Shown: one piece after another, positions 1-11,605 of the stretch
Position numbering within the stretch: the stretch's first letter is position 1
How the letters are laid out: each line of letters opens with the position of its first letter
NCBI GenBank assembly: GCA_034766995.1
Contig: CM068319.1
Span: 19,689,422-19,753,421, forward strand
DNA length: 64,000 nucleotides
Direction: 5' to 3'
Source: Acanthacorydalis orientalis
Lineage: Eukaryota > Arthropoda > Insecta > Megaloptera > Corydalidae
Position numbers and translations under genes: made by a program
The notes under the pieces: model-generated
The model's input: only the letters and a program-made list of their open reading frames with translations
What the model was told of the DNA's origin: nothing
Database searches by the model: none

Positions 1-560
1 CAAACGTCACTCTATTGAAACCGCAGTGAAAGAGCGAAGTTTATTTTTGTTATTTTCTGAGCATTCCTTGTATAGAGAGATTGAGTGTAGTGTAGACTTC
101 GTCGAACAAGCAATAACGAAGAAAAAGGAAAGAACGTCACGGGAAGGCAAATCGTGATGAAAGTAAATTGTCTAGAAATCCTTCAACGCAAAACCCACCC
201 GCGTACATGTACACCGCTGTAATAGGAAAGTAGTGGTGGCTGAAGTCTAGTGTCTGTAGTAGTAGTAGTAGTACAGGCTCAGAGCAAACCACCCGCGGGT
301 CTTTTCTTCCTTCAGTCGCACATAATCTACATCATCCCTCTTGGTCATTATACGCGTGATTGGCTTTGGCATGTTCTCATTTATTTCGTTTTGCGGAACA
401 CGTCTGCTTGCTCGCTTGACTCGAACTCGTTTCCATATTTTCACGAATTCCGATTCGATTTGTTTTCCTCGTTTCTCACCTCACCCGCGCGAGTACCTTT
501 TTCCCATTCTTCTATATTATTTATTTATCGAACACTGGCATGTTCGACATATCTGTTTTA
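1..560. other. G+C-richer unique islet, no convincing ORF
   Basis: This stretch has clearly more G, C and CpG than the following tens of kilobases, including patches such as ACCCACCCGCGTAC near 195 and CTCACCCGCGCGAG near 480. Two overlapping frames of 76 and 124 codons exist, but they have no recognisable domain and use improbable residues, so I do not call a gene. It could be an untranslated first exon or promoter-proximal DNA of a gene whose body lies outside the window, or conserved regulatory sequence. No TATA box or splice site can be defended here. Confidence 0.3.
256..274 (+). repeat. (GTA)n trinucleotide microsatellite
   Basis: Six consecutive GTA units sit inside the G+C-richer islet. 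It is one of very few non-TA microsatellites in the window. Confidence 0.85.
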
Positions 561-620
561 TTTATGTATAGTTCGTAACGTTTTTATTTCAGATACAAAG
601 AATTTCGAAATGTTTAAATC

Positions 621-1550
621 CTAATTCTGTCGATATGAAGCAATTTATGTCGTGAAAAAATATTTGAGGATTGACTTTATTATTAATATTACACTTATAA
701 ACCAACGCACATATAGATATATCCTTTTTATGTTTTTGTTAATGCTTTTCTTTCTATATATATAAAATCAAAATTACTCACAAAAAATTCTATGACGTCC
801 ACTTATTTATTTATGGCGTCAAGTTTTCTATGGTACCAAATATGTTTATATTATATATAAAATAATACGTTGCAATCTATCTGTTTTTTCCCAGATCTGA
901 CCAAAAAACCAAGATTAAGATTTTCGTTGCCAACTCATATTTCCTTCTTTTTCCATTTAACGGCATATACAGGTTAATGGGTATCTGACGACTCCTGGGA
1001 CGGTAACCACGTACAAGACTTTTCTATTTTTTTTCCATCTCATGACAAGCAAGTGCACAATTTCGGTCCTAAAAAAATTTGCAAATTGTGATTTTTTCTC
1101 ATATAATGACAGCAAATGGAGATTAACATTCTGGTTATAATTTGATGATAATAGATACATCTGAAGACAAATATTGGTTATCGAATCATTAAGACTCCCG
1201 GAATTGTAGCTACGTTGTGAGTTTTCTTTTACCATTTCATGAAAATGGTGAAAGAAGAACAGCGAAAATCTGTCACAAAAAAGTCTATCTGTGATAATAA
1301 TTGGACATAAAGAAGTTTTAAAAAAAATGTTTATTGTTTCATTCGATTACATTTACATGGTTATAATTGACAAATGAGGAAGCGCAGCGAGCAGGGGGCG
1401 AAGAAACCTAGATTTATATAATTTATTATTATTGTTTGTTTAACTCAAATAGTATTATTCATAAAACGTGAATCTGTGAAGTAAATATTTTTATTTTTAT
1501 GTGTTAAAATAAAAAAATAATATTTTTAAATTTTATATATATATATACAT
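621..1550. other. AT-rich non-coding stretch
   Basis: I see no gene. The minus-strand frame at 957-1235 (92 codons) has no domain and ordinary AT-rich composition. Two loosely similar blocks near 1000-1050 and 1190-1240 (CCAGGAGTC and CGGGAGTC cores on the minus strand) may be remnants of an old duplicated repeat. Confidence 0.4.
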
Positions 1551-1731
1551 AGGTGATTCAATTAGTGAAAACGCAAAAATTAAAAATACCATGTTATTTT
1601 TTATTTTGTATTTTAGTTAAATTCTGTACTAAAATACAATAAAAGTAAAATACTAAATAAAAAATAACATGATTTTTGTAATTTTTGTGTTTTTTCAATA
1701 CTTTTATGTGGAAGTTTAATTTGAATCACCT
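1551..1731. mobile_element. Palindromic MITE-like element, about 181 bp
   Basis: The element opens with AGGTGATTCAA and closes with its inverted copy TTGAATCACCT. The arms keep pairing inward: the left block around CCATGTTATTTTTTATTT is matched by the inverted block ending ATAACATG on the right, with a gap of roughly 15-20 nt in the left arm. The centre is AT-rich with no ORF. Flanks read ATACAT on the left and GTATTA on the right, compatible with a TA target duplication if a CA dinucleotide belongs to the terminus. This fits a Tc1/mariner-type non-autonomous element. The family assignment is inference; the palindrome is directly visible. Confidence 0.7.
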
Positions 1732-2820
1732 GTATTAGCTTATTGTTTAGTTAAATTTTTATTCAAAAATATTTATACATATATATTCTAATAAGAAGAA
1801 TAGTTATTCGTACCGCTGAAAAATACATAAAATAAATTGTACGTTTTTCCAAATGGTTGTTAACGTCATCACTGATTTGCTACTAACGAAAAAAACCGTA
1901 TGCCACGTTTCTGAATTTAATGAACTGTCAACTGATTACAACTGTTACTGATTAACCACCATAAATCGGTATGTTTTAACTTTTCGAGCAAACTTTTCAA
2001 TCAATTGACTTCTTTCACAAAGAAATTATCGATTTTCTTTGAAGCGTTTTGTTCTTTTGTTCAGTCAAGAGTATAACTATATTTTGCTTTGAAAGCAGCG
2101 ACAATCTTATAATTTTTCTTTTTCCAAACGTACGGCCTTGATAAATAAATACACAACCCCATCTCTAGTATAAACAATATGATTACTAACACCAACCACT
2201 TGAAAATCGATTTAGAAAAGAGAAACGAATTTTTTACTTTTCATTTCCGACATACAAACACATATGTACATAAAAGAACGCATAAGAAGAAACGTATTTC
2301 ATTTTATAAAGCAAACCGTTGTGTATTGTCTCCTGTGCGTATTTTTCAATGTTGATCGTTTCATTTCCTTTTCATTAACTTAATGTTTCAGAAAAGAATT
2401 TTTGGTCGTGTTTCCTTGTCGATGTTATCTTTTTCATTACTTCAATATTATTCTCTTTTCTTCATTCCGTTGTTCGCGTTTATTCAAATAAGAATATTAA
2501 ATGTGAACTTTAGTGTGTAATTTTTTTCTGCGTATGCACGAACTGGTAATGTTTTTTATCAGAATAATCAGATAAATTACAATATCTTATATTTGTTTAG
2601 AATTGAATTTTGTCGTTTCCTTTTTATACTCGTCTCGAAAGGTCAATGGAATTGCAAGGGATGCGTTTGATGTGACGAATTTTGTTTTGAAGTTACAGAG
2701 ACGAAAGAGATTTGCTCGATTCTCATTCATGCGGAATTCATTACACTTCTGTTTAATTATTGACAATATGAGCACAGTACAAAATTCATTTTTAATTATT
2801 TCTCGTCTACATTACAAACA

Positions 2821-2823
<3 letters not shown>
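1732..2823. other. AT-rich non-coding stretch
   Basis: There are no supportable genes. The short frames at 2587-2775 and 2603-3004 overlap on opposite strands, and the latter is mostly a Tyr-Ile translation of the next microsatellite. Confidence 0.4.
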
Positions 2824-2918
<95 letters not shown>

Positions 2919-2946
2919 AATCTCTCTCGCTCTCTCTATCTATCTA

Positions 2947-2983
<37 letters not shown>

Positions 2984-2984
2984 G
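2824..2984. repeat. Compound (TA)n-(TC)n-(TATC)n-(TA)n microsatellite
   Basis: About 90 bp of perfect TA is followed by TTTATAAA, a TC-rich block (with one CG interruption), three to four TATC units and a second TA run. It is one of the longest arrays here. Confidence 0.95.
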
Positions 2985-3130
2985 CAATAAAATTTAATTG
3001 GTAATTGAAAATATAAACTAAAAGTTTAATTTCTTTTCTAAAAATATACATTAAATTAAAAAAAATTATTATTATTGGATTATTAATTATTGGATTGTAT
3101 GAAAGTTTATTCAAATTAATTGTTTAATGT

Positions 3131-3149
3131 TATATATACACACACACAC

Positions 3150-3192
<43 letters not shown>

Positions 3193-3193
3193 G
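3131..3193. repeat. (TA)n-(CA)n-(TA)n microsatellite
   Basis: TATATATA leads into six CA units, then interrupted TA runs ending TTTATATATA. Confidence 0.9.
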
Positions 3194-3519
3194 TTAAGTA
3201 TACAGTAAATATTCACGTGTATGTATACTTGTTAATTTACAAGGTACGCATTTTGTTGTACATTTTCGTGGAGTATAAAATTTAATATTAAGTTACTTGA
3301 GAAAAAATAAGAGCTGTAAGAGAATTTTTCATTAAAAAATAATAGCTTAAACATAAAATATTAATAGAAATGTTTATAAAACTTTTATACTCTACTTTCC
3401 ATTTGATGTGATTGTTTAAAGTTTTATTTTAAAATATAGTTACAATAAATCAAATTATAGAAACAAACAAGCAAAAATGTAATGTAGTTTTCAAATACGA
3501 TAATTTTAAGATAACTGTG

Positions 3520-3586
3520 TTGGGTTGATGGAAAATAATTGCGGTTTATGACCTTCAAAACCGCAATTATCTTCCTTTCGACCTAA
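3520..3586. mobile_element. 67-bp terminal-repeat-only mariner derivative
   Basis: The left part starts TTGGGTTGATGG and continues AAAATAATTGCGGTTTATG then ACCTTCAAA. This matches the 3' end of the deleted mariners at 42657 and 54015. It runs straight into CCGCAATTATCTTCC...CGACCTAA, which matches their 5' end. The two arms pair over roughly 27 nt with few mismatches, so it folds as a hairpin. No transposase sequence is left. Right flank is TAT; the left flank is GT, so the TA duplication is not clean. Confidence 0.8.
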
Positions 3587-3684
3587 TATTTAAAGAAAAT
3601 AAAATGTTTTAATTGTTTATGATAAAGTAGTTGTAATTAACTTACTACTATATCTATAACTCATAAAATTACTTATTAAAATAG

Positions 3685-3730
3685 TAGTTCCTGTTCAAAC
3701 TAGTTCAACTTCCTAGTTCCTGTTCAAACT
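3685..3730 (+). repeat. Two 17-bp direct repeats, 29-bp period
   Basis: TAGTTCCTGTTCAAACT occurs at 3685-3701 and again exactly at 3714-3730, separated by AGTTCAACTTCC. It is a short local duplication in unique sequence. Confidence 0.9.
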
Positions 3731-4489
3731 TAAAAAAAAAGTTTTAATTAGAAACTGATTGCGTTAGATGAATAAGGCTGTTCTTTCATTTCCTTATTCA
3801 GTAAATTTTGTTGGATTCTATTACAAAGAGAATATATTTTAAGTCCTTTGTTTTGTATTTCTGTTTTATAATTCTTCTTCTTCTTATAAATAAAATTTAA
3901 AAAATGCTTTGCTGCATTTGATATCATATTCAGTTTTAAAAATGAAATAAATTTCTATTAAAATAATTAGAAAAAATATACTTATAAAATAATCCTATCT
4001 ATTCAGGAATGTATTTTAAGCTTTCCATAATTTAAAAAATATATTTTCATACATTAAAATCTAGTAATAGATTTGAAAAAAAAATAGAAAAGAATAAGCA
4101 ATGAATCTTTTAATTTTTAAAATAGGAGTCTTACATAATAATGCAATATTTTTATATTTCTACGATTATGAAAAATAGAAGATCATTTTAAAGACATAAA
4201 CAAAACTGTTAAAGTAAACATATGAAATGTAAATCATCCCGTTCGTTTAATTTAAAGTTAAATACTGTACGAAATTAAAAACAAAATAATTAAAGAATAT
4301 ATACGTTTCATTGTTACCATGAGTATCAAAAACATCATGTCGAAAAAATGCAGCGTGAAAGGAAAAAAGAACACCAAACAGGCCGTGTTTATCAACTATG
4401 TTAATATTATGATAAGACTTATTTTTATTAGCCACTTCTTACAGCAACCTTCTTCCGGAAATATTTCCGATCAAAAACCACGAATGGGA

Positions 4490-4740
4490 AATCGATTGTG
4501 AACACGTTAGCGTGACAGCGGGCGGTTTTTGACGGCAACATAGTCGATGTGTAATGGTGGAACGTTCCGCTGGCTGCTGAATGTATTCAGAATACAAGTA
4601 TGAGTACCTCTACCTTCGTAGACCGAGAGTGAAAAACCCTTGGAGATAGATCATCATCGTATAAAATATTCCATCAACGTACTAAACTGAAAATCTAGCC
4701 AGCTGTGCGTATACACCGTCTGGAGGTCGGATTATGAACA
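4490..4740. other. G+C-richer islet without ORF
   Basis: The patch includes GTGACAGCGGGCGG near 4513 and GGTGGAACGTTCCGCTGG near 4555, set in very AT-rich DNA. The 60-codon frames that overlap its left edge have no domains. Candidate untranslated exon, regulatory element or old transposon; nothing decides between them. Confidence 0.3.
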
Positions 4741-4857
4741 TACACATACACAGTCTAGTACTGTATGTTGCTATGATTATTTTTTTCTCCACTTTTTGGA
4801 TATTTATTAATCTTTTTCCCTCGTTACACATCAATATATTATACAATCTCGTACAAG

Positions 4858-4892
4858 TATATATGTATGTATATATATATATATATATATAT
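4858..4892. repeat. (TA)n microsatellite
   Basis: A TATGTATGTA lead is followed by about 24 bp of TA. Confidence 0.9.
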
Positions 4893-5097
4893 TCAAAATA
4901 TTGTTCTATCTGAAAAATAAATATATCAATGAAAGATATTGTTCTCTAGATTTTTTCCACTCATATTTATTTTGGGTTTTATGTATTTATTCATTGATGC
5001 ATTATTGTTTTATTCATACGTTTTTTTCTTTTGCAATAAAGTATTTTTATTTCATTGATATGTATGTAGAAAATTATGTACAATTTATATATACATA

Positions 5098-5100
<3 letters not shown>

Positions 5101-5147
<47 letters not shown>
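5101..5147. repeat. (TA)n microsatellite, about 47 bp
   Basis: Uninterrupted AT alternation, preceded by ATACATAGAC. It creates the Tyr-Ile core of a spurious frame at 5076-5267. Confidence 0.95.
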
Positions 5148-5148
<1 letters not shown>

Positions 5149-5524
5149 TTCTATATAGTGAGTTATTAAAAATAAAATTACTTCATTCAATATCCATCAA
5201 AGCAGTTATATCTTTTAAGAATTTCTTTGATATGAAAATAAATTTCAGAATGAAATATTTTACATAGTTATTCACTCTTAAAATTTTCTTCGAAAAATTT
5301 AAATATGACAACAAAACGATAAAATATGTGTTATATATTTATATTTCTTGTATTTTATTATAGAAATTAAACTGAAGAATTTCAAATGATTCTTAGTACA
5401 AATAATTAGATGTGTATTTAAAAAGGAACGATTCATAAGATAATAATAAAGTTTTGTACTTTTTTTTCTTTTTAAGTCGGAATTATTTATTCATGGTTAA
5501 TCCATTCGATTCATTGAAGTCACT

Positions 5525-5600
5525 CTTGAGTTTTTGTTTTCTATGACCTGTTCAATTCAATTCAAATATTCAAACTGGTCATAGAAAATAAGAACTCAAG
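5525..5600. repeat. Inverted repeat (hairpin), 24-nt arms
   Basis: CTTGAGTTTTTGTTTTCTAT... on the left pairs with ...ATAGAAAATAAGAACTCAAG on the right; 22 of 24 positions match, around a loop of about 28 nt. It could be a tiny MITE or a structured RNA; nothing further identifies it. Confidence 0.8.
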
Positions 5601-6454
5601 GGAGTTGTAAACTATTAGAAATGAAAAATTAACAAAAGCTGCCTTAAAAATTTTATTATAAAAATATTAGTTAATATAGTAAATTACATAAATTAAATTT
5701 TAACTTCTATATACTAATCATAAATACATTTTTAATTAAGAGGCACATATTTCAAATTGTATAACATTTTACAAGGTAAATTTAATTTCTTATATATAAA
5801 ATGATTGTGAAGTTAATTGTAAAATGGAGAAAAAGTTAGAGATTCAATCATTTTTTTTCAAAATCCAAACCAACTACTTTTAAAACATGCTGTAAAGTAA
5901 ATATTAATTCTTTGTCTTTATATCTGTGATCTAAATGATAATTTATCCTAGAAATCTTCGTTTTTTCAGATCAACTGAGTGTTTGTTCCTTATTACTAGT
6001 TTTAGCATACATGCTATCTTCAGGTAGATGTTAGTCTCTAATATCTACTTAATGATTGCACAAATACTGAAATTATGGAAATCAGAAATTCAACAGATTC
6101 AGAAAGACCAGATGTATAAGTGTATCCAGGACAACTTATCAATAGAATCGCAGATATAAAAATTTCCACTAAAAGTTTCTATTTAATTCATTTCAATGGA
6201 TAGAGATTCTATTAAATTTATATATTAATACATTCTCAATCATTACTGATGTCATATTTTTTTTTCATAATATACATAGATAGCCTTGTCAAAACAGTTC
6301 CATATTTTTGTTAGATTTGTTGAAACATGACAAGTGAAATTTAAATTACGGCGACTTTCATTCTATCTATATATTTTTTTGTGATTAATTTTTAACTATA
6401 CAAAATTATATTAAACATTTCTATTTTCTCATTAATTTATTAGATATAAAATTA

Positions 6455-6460
<6 letters not shown>
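5601..6460. other. AT-rich non-coding stretch
   Basis: No ORF, exon-like islet or repeat family is recognisable between the hairpin and the next TA array. Confidence 0.4.

Positions 6461-6502
<42 letters not shown>
6461..6502. repeat. (TA)n microsatellite, about 42 bp
   Basis: Perfect TA run ending TACAATG. Confidence 0.95.
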
Positions 6503-6507
<5 letters not shown>

Positions 6508-7138
6508 AAATTATATAGTTAACATATACGTATTTTCCACTAAATTGTAAGAGTTTGTCAAAGAGATAAGGAAACAATAGCTTCACTAAATTTATTCCCT
6601 TCTATACATAAATACATAAATTTGAGGATAAACTCTTCAATGATAACCTTTATATTTTAAAGACACCTTAATAAAGGTTTAATATATATTATAAACCTCT
6701 TTAATGATAGTAACATATTAAGTATATGTTGTAATAAAAACAAATGCCAATTTTTATTCTTATTAAAAATTTATTATTTTTTTTTTACTTTAATGTATAA
6801 GTGTTTCTTATTAGCAAATATTTTTTATAATTTAAATAATATTTTTATTGCTTATTTATTTATTTAAATTGAATTAACATATCTTTTATTTAATTTTATA
6901 ATTTATTTTTTAATTAAAATACTAATTTTTATACTTATTACTTTTCTAATTTTTAAATTTCCTTAGACAACTATACATATTTTTCCTTTCGAGCAAAAAC
7001 TATTTTTTATCTGTACTACTTGCAATTTGACTTGTATTGGCTATAAATACAAACGATGCTTGGCGTTCATTTTTTTTTTGGTCCATTCTCTATGTATCTA
7101 TTTTCACGCCCCATCAGGCCATGGACAAGTAGTCTATG
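6503..7138. other. AT-rich non-coding stretch
   Basis: No gene. The only structure is a small palindrome AGGTTTAATATATATTATAA plus ACCT near 6677-6700. Confidence 0.4.
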
Positions 7139-7209
7139 CATATATTTATATATACCTATATATATATATATATATAAATACACACACACACGCATATATA
7201 TATATATAC
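7139..7209. repeat. Interrupted (TA)n with internal (CA)n
   Basis: TA runs are broken by TTTA and CC, followed by six CA units and a final TA run. Both small ORFs across it are simple-repeat translations. Confidence 0.9.
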
Positions 7210-7409
7210 TCAGATCTGTGTTGATTTTGAAGAAATTGAGAATTTAAAAATAGAGAACCTTATTTAGATATCATAAATGTTTGAGAGAGAACAAGAAATA
7301 GTAATGTTTATATCACTAAGAATTAGTAATTTTTAATAACTATAATGTGTTTTGTAGAAATTAGAAAAGTTTAAAAGATAAAAAAAAATAATAAATTACA
7401 AAAAAAATA

Positions 7410-7413
<4 letters not shown>

Positions 7414-7450
<37 letters not shown>
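7414..7450. repeat. (TA)n microsatellite
   Basis: About 37 bp of AT alternation after TTTTAATAT. Confidence 0.95.
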
Positions 7451-7453
<3 letters not shown>

Positions 7454-7817
7454 ATTATTTTGAACTTGAAAAAAGTTGAAGAGGCTCATAGTCTTTTAAC
7501 GCTCAAAAAATTCTAATAAATATCAATATTTTCAGTTTCAGTTAGAATTGATTTCAATATAAGTAATGATAAATATAATCTGTATAATAAAATGATTAAT
7601 AACTTATTTTATATATTAGACAAATTTATATTGTAATTCAATACCAGTAGCTATAAAGTAAATGTATAATAATGTACTTACAATATTTTACAACTGCACT
7701 AAATTTGTTTTTTATTGATCTTTTTACCAAACATACATTCGTTTTCTAATAAAATGTGACATATGGCATAAAACTGAATTCAAACTCCAGACATATTGGC
7801 CAGTAGCCTAATATACT

Positions 7818-7856
7818 AGTAAAACATACTATATAAAAAATATAGTATGTTTTACT
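7818..7856. repeat. Perfect 16-bp inverted repeat
   Basis: AGTAAAACATACTATA (7818-7833) and its exact complement TATAGTATGTTTTACT (7841-7856) flank a 7-nt A-rich loop. CCAGTAG before the left arm and ACTGGCG after the right arm extend it weakly. Confidence 0.9.
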
Positions 7857-8464
7857 GGCGTTATTTGTTTACTGGTATACTTTCTGCTAGAATTTTTTTT
7901 TTCAAAAATTCTAGATTTTATAAATTACATTTATATAACATAAAATAATATAAAACACTAATTAGTGTTTTTTTAGATAAAGATTGTGATTTAAATAATA
8001 GTTCTATGTATTATTACAGGTCATATTTGTTACTATGCAAATTAAAAAAATACACAAATTAAAATTTAACATAAAATGAATTATGAAGAAACTGACTTCT
8101 GGCATTGTCATAAAAATATTTATAAGCTATTATAAAAATATCAAAAATCAATTATTAAGTACTTTCATCAGATAAAAATATCTTAAGCGGTTTTGAGAGT
8201 TAACTTTTTCTGGAAATATATTTTTTAAATTAAATTTGTAAGTTAATGTTTGGCAATGATTTAATACTCTTTTTTATTCTCTTCGATTAATGTTCTTGAT
8301 AAGAATATACTCAAATAAACAAAAGTATGCGTCTTCTACATTTTCCCAAACGAATAGTCAACAATATGTAAATACCAATGATATATGTTTTATTATAGTA
8401 GATTTTATTCTACTCACATATTTATATGTTTATTATTTTTTTAAAAAAAACTATAATACCAGAT
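7857..8464. other. AT-rich non-coding stretch
   Basis: No gene. The frame starting at 8290 only becomes long by reading into the following TA array. Confidence 0.4.
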
Positions 8465-8496
8465 TCTATCTCTCTCTCTTTCTATATATATATGTG

Positions 8497-8586
<90 letters not shown>

Positions 8587-8611
8587 CATATACAGACAGA
8601 AAGAGAGATAG
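8465..8611. repeat. (TC)n-(TA)n-(GA)n self-complementary array
   Basis: TCTATCTCTCTCTCTTTCTA on the left and CAGAAAGAGAGATAGAA on the right are complementary. They enclose over 90 bp of TA with TG/CA interruptions. The whole block could fold into one long hairpin. Confidence 0.9.
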
Positions 8612-9344
8612 AAATAGTTTAATAAATTATTATGAATATTTGAAAATAGTGTAAATTAAAATAATGTAATATTTTAAAATATTGCATCATATTATTTCGG
8701 TGAATAAATTAGAATAAAAAGTCAATATAAAATTACACAACGAATAATAATTGTAAAAATAATTGGGTACTTAACTTTCATTTTTGACTAAAAGTAAAAA
8801 ATAAAATAGAAAAGACACAATAAAACAACATTTTAAAACTTTTAATAACGTTATACGTTGGTTGTGAGAGCAACTTATGTTTTTGATGACTATACATCTT
8901 GTAAGAAATATTTATTTACTCACACATATGTGTATAAACGATTTTTATTTAAAAAAGTGTTTGCAGATTTTCAAATATGTATATAAACTTATGTAAATAT
9001 CATTCTCTAGAATACAGACACGACTTTTGTAAATAAATAAAATTCTGAAGTGTTGGCACTGTGTTGTAAAGGAGTGTAGACTGCTTGAAAGTATGGCGAG
9101 AAAGAAAAATGTTACATTTTCATAAATAAAATTAGTTTTATAAAAATTCAATTCAATAGCAGAAAAATGTCGTGATCGGTTGAAGGGGAGACATCGACGA
9201 TACAGTTTTTTTTCTCTTACATTATAAAATATACTTGTGTCGTATTTTATGTTTAACATCTGTGGATTTTTTTTATAAAATACAGTTTTGCATTTTTCTT
9301 TTATTACTATGAGTGTGAACTTACTTATTATAGTAAATAAAATA

Positions 9345-9350
<6 letters not shown>
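8612..9350. other. AT-rich non-coding stretch
   Basis: The 153-codon minus-strand frame at 8945-9406 starts inside a TA array, has no domain and no coding-like composition. I see no gene. Confidence 0.4.
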
Positions 9351-9386
<36 letters not shown>

Positions 9387-9388
9387 TA
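9351..9388. repeat. (TA)n microsatellite
   Basis: About 36 bp of TA bounded by TACATATA at both ends. Confidence 0.9.
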
Positions 9389-11270
9389 AATTAAATATAC
9401 TTTCATTTGTCAGAAATTGAATGTTCTCTATTCAATACATTATTATTACTGATACTTATTGAAAATAAATCCATTTGAATTTATTTGAATACAAAAATGT
9501 AACTTATTGGATAAAATATCAAATAAATAAATCGATATTTTATCAAATTTTTCATTTTTATTGGTTTCAAATTGAAAATATACTTTTTAGTTAAATTAGT
9601 TTAGTTAATATCTGTACATGATGTTATCTTCTTATTTAAAATTATTTTTATAATATATATAAATATTTATTATTATGACCTTTTATTTTTTTTTAAATGC
9701 AATATATTTAAAAAAATTAACGTAATTAGACGCTATATTAAATCATAAATTTGCGACCAAAATTTCACTCTTAATTTGTGTAAAAAAATTCCAAAATAAA
9801 TTAGTTAATAAATGATTAACGATTTTCTCTCTTGACAGCATTGTGAAACATTTTGAATAAAAAATGATTAAGGTCTAAGATTTCGTTCGAAAGGTTAAAC
9901 CCCAATTGAGAATTCTTGGTTTTTCTATATAAACAGGGGATGTAAACATGACCAACAACTTTGTCATGAAAAAAACGTTCATGTTTTTGTAATAAAGTGA
10001 TAACAAGTGAAAACTCTTTTAGAAATGAATAATGAAATAATATTTTGTTCAGACGCTTCACTTTTAATCTGTATTATTATCATATCTTAGTATTTTTTTT
10101 ATTTTATTAGTCAATTGTACATCTTTTTTTTGAGAATATTTCTTGTTTTTTCGTTGTGGATAATTTATTTAATTAACTGCAATTTGAGACGTTTTTAATT
10201 TATATATAAATGAGGTTTTACATATCAGTTTTTCTTTTTTTTTCACTTTGATATTAGTTTTTATAGTTTTATATATTTGAAAGTTAATCATTCTAAATGC
10301 AGATATGTCAAACATAAATCCAGTCATAAAGTATCAGCGACGGTTTATTTGTTTAAAACTTTCATGATTAAAGATTAAAAAAATAATTATTCATTAATAT
10401 TTTACATGAAGATAGAATAATATTTTTATTTTATGGCAAAGAAGTGTAATTCATGTGTTGATTATTAATATTTTTTTATGTTTTCTTGTATCTTTAATTG
10501 CAACGTAGATATGAGATATAAACATTTATAACTTTGGTCACAGCCATCTAAAATTGTTTATTTTCTTAAATATTACGAGCATACTGTCCTCGACTTAGTA
10601 CATAATTGTTTATTTAGCTGAGAATCAAAACGTTTAATTTTGAAGATCTAAAAGAATTCATATATAAACGTACCATATGTTGATGATGTATTGGTAACTG
10701 ATTTTAAAAATAATTATTAATTTATATTACAGCTGTACTTTTTAAAAAATAATTATAAAGTTATTTAAAATTCTACATAACATTTTAATAACAAAGTACT
10801 GTATACATAGTTATTGGTGAAACAGAATTTACATTAAAACATTCATTATTTAAATGTAAATGATATTTGAAAAACCATTAATATTTAAGTAAAATAAAAA
10901 ACTCATTCAAATTGGAAAAATAAATATAAAAAAATATATTAATGGAAATTGCGATTGAACATTTTCATTTCTTTGCAATGTTCGTTTAATAAATACATTT
11001 CGGTATTACATTCACTGCATCAACAAATTATCGAATAAAAAAATTCAATTAATTTAATCAGTTCGATTAATTTCCGTTGAAAATCCAATTGAATATATTA
11101 TCTCGTTTGAAACCGATTCGCAGTAAGCAGGATCATTGAAAAGTTTTTTTTTAAAAAAAAACGACGTGTATACAAAAAGAATTATCTATTCGAACATTTC
11201 GTTTCTTTTTTCAGTCTTTAGTGATTATTTTTATTTACGTAGATTAATCGATATTAAAAAGTAAAAAAGA
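9389..11270. other. AT-rich non-coding stretch
   Basis: There are no supportable genes. A short perfect hairpin GATAAAATATC/GATATTTTATC lies near 9510-9543. The frame at 9816-10061 (minus, 81 codons) has no recognisable domain. Confidence 0.4.
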
Positions 11271-11273
11271 AAG

Positions 11274-11378
11274 CACTCGCATAGACTCAAAGAAAATAAT
11301 TTCAATTTTCAAACGAGAGTTTTCTTTAAATCTTAAGATTGAATTGGAAATTGAAATTGAAAAAAAATACTGCGAGTG
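11274..11378. mobile_element. Short imperfect palindrome, possible MITE
   Basis: CACTCGCA at the left edge is mirrored by TGCGAGTG at the right edge. Inside, AATTTCAATTTTCAA pairs with TTGGAAATTGAAATT. The total is about 105 bp with no coding content. Terminal and internal pairing together suggest a very small inverted-repeat element, but no target duplication is clear. Confidence 0.45.
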
Positions 11379-11496
11379 AAAGAGATAGACGTAATAAAAA
11401 CATTTTCATTTCCGCCCACCTGATGATATACTTTATACATTTATTGAAATCATTTCAACTTTTATACAGTTTATAAACTGAAAATATTTAAAAAAA

Positions 11497-11556
11497 TATA
11501 TATATATATATATATAAATTTTATATTTATTTCAGATCTCATACACATACACATGC

Positions 11557-11593
<37 letters not shown>

Positions 11594-11605
11594 CAGAGAG
11601 AGAGA
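11497..11605. repeat. Two TA runs, the second passing into (GA)n
   Basis: TA at 11497-11518, then CACATACACATGCATA leading to a second TA run and about 30 bp of GA with one CA interruption. Confidence 0.9.

Noticed and set aside
957..1235. 92-codon minus-strand frame and two loosely similar blocks
   Set aside because: Similarity between the blocks is short and could be chance; no domain.
8945..9406. 153-codon minus-strand frame
   Set aside because: It begins in a TA array and has no domain, codon bias or splice context.
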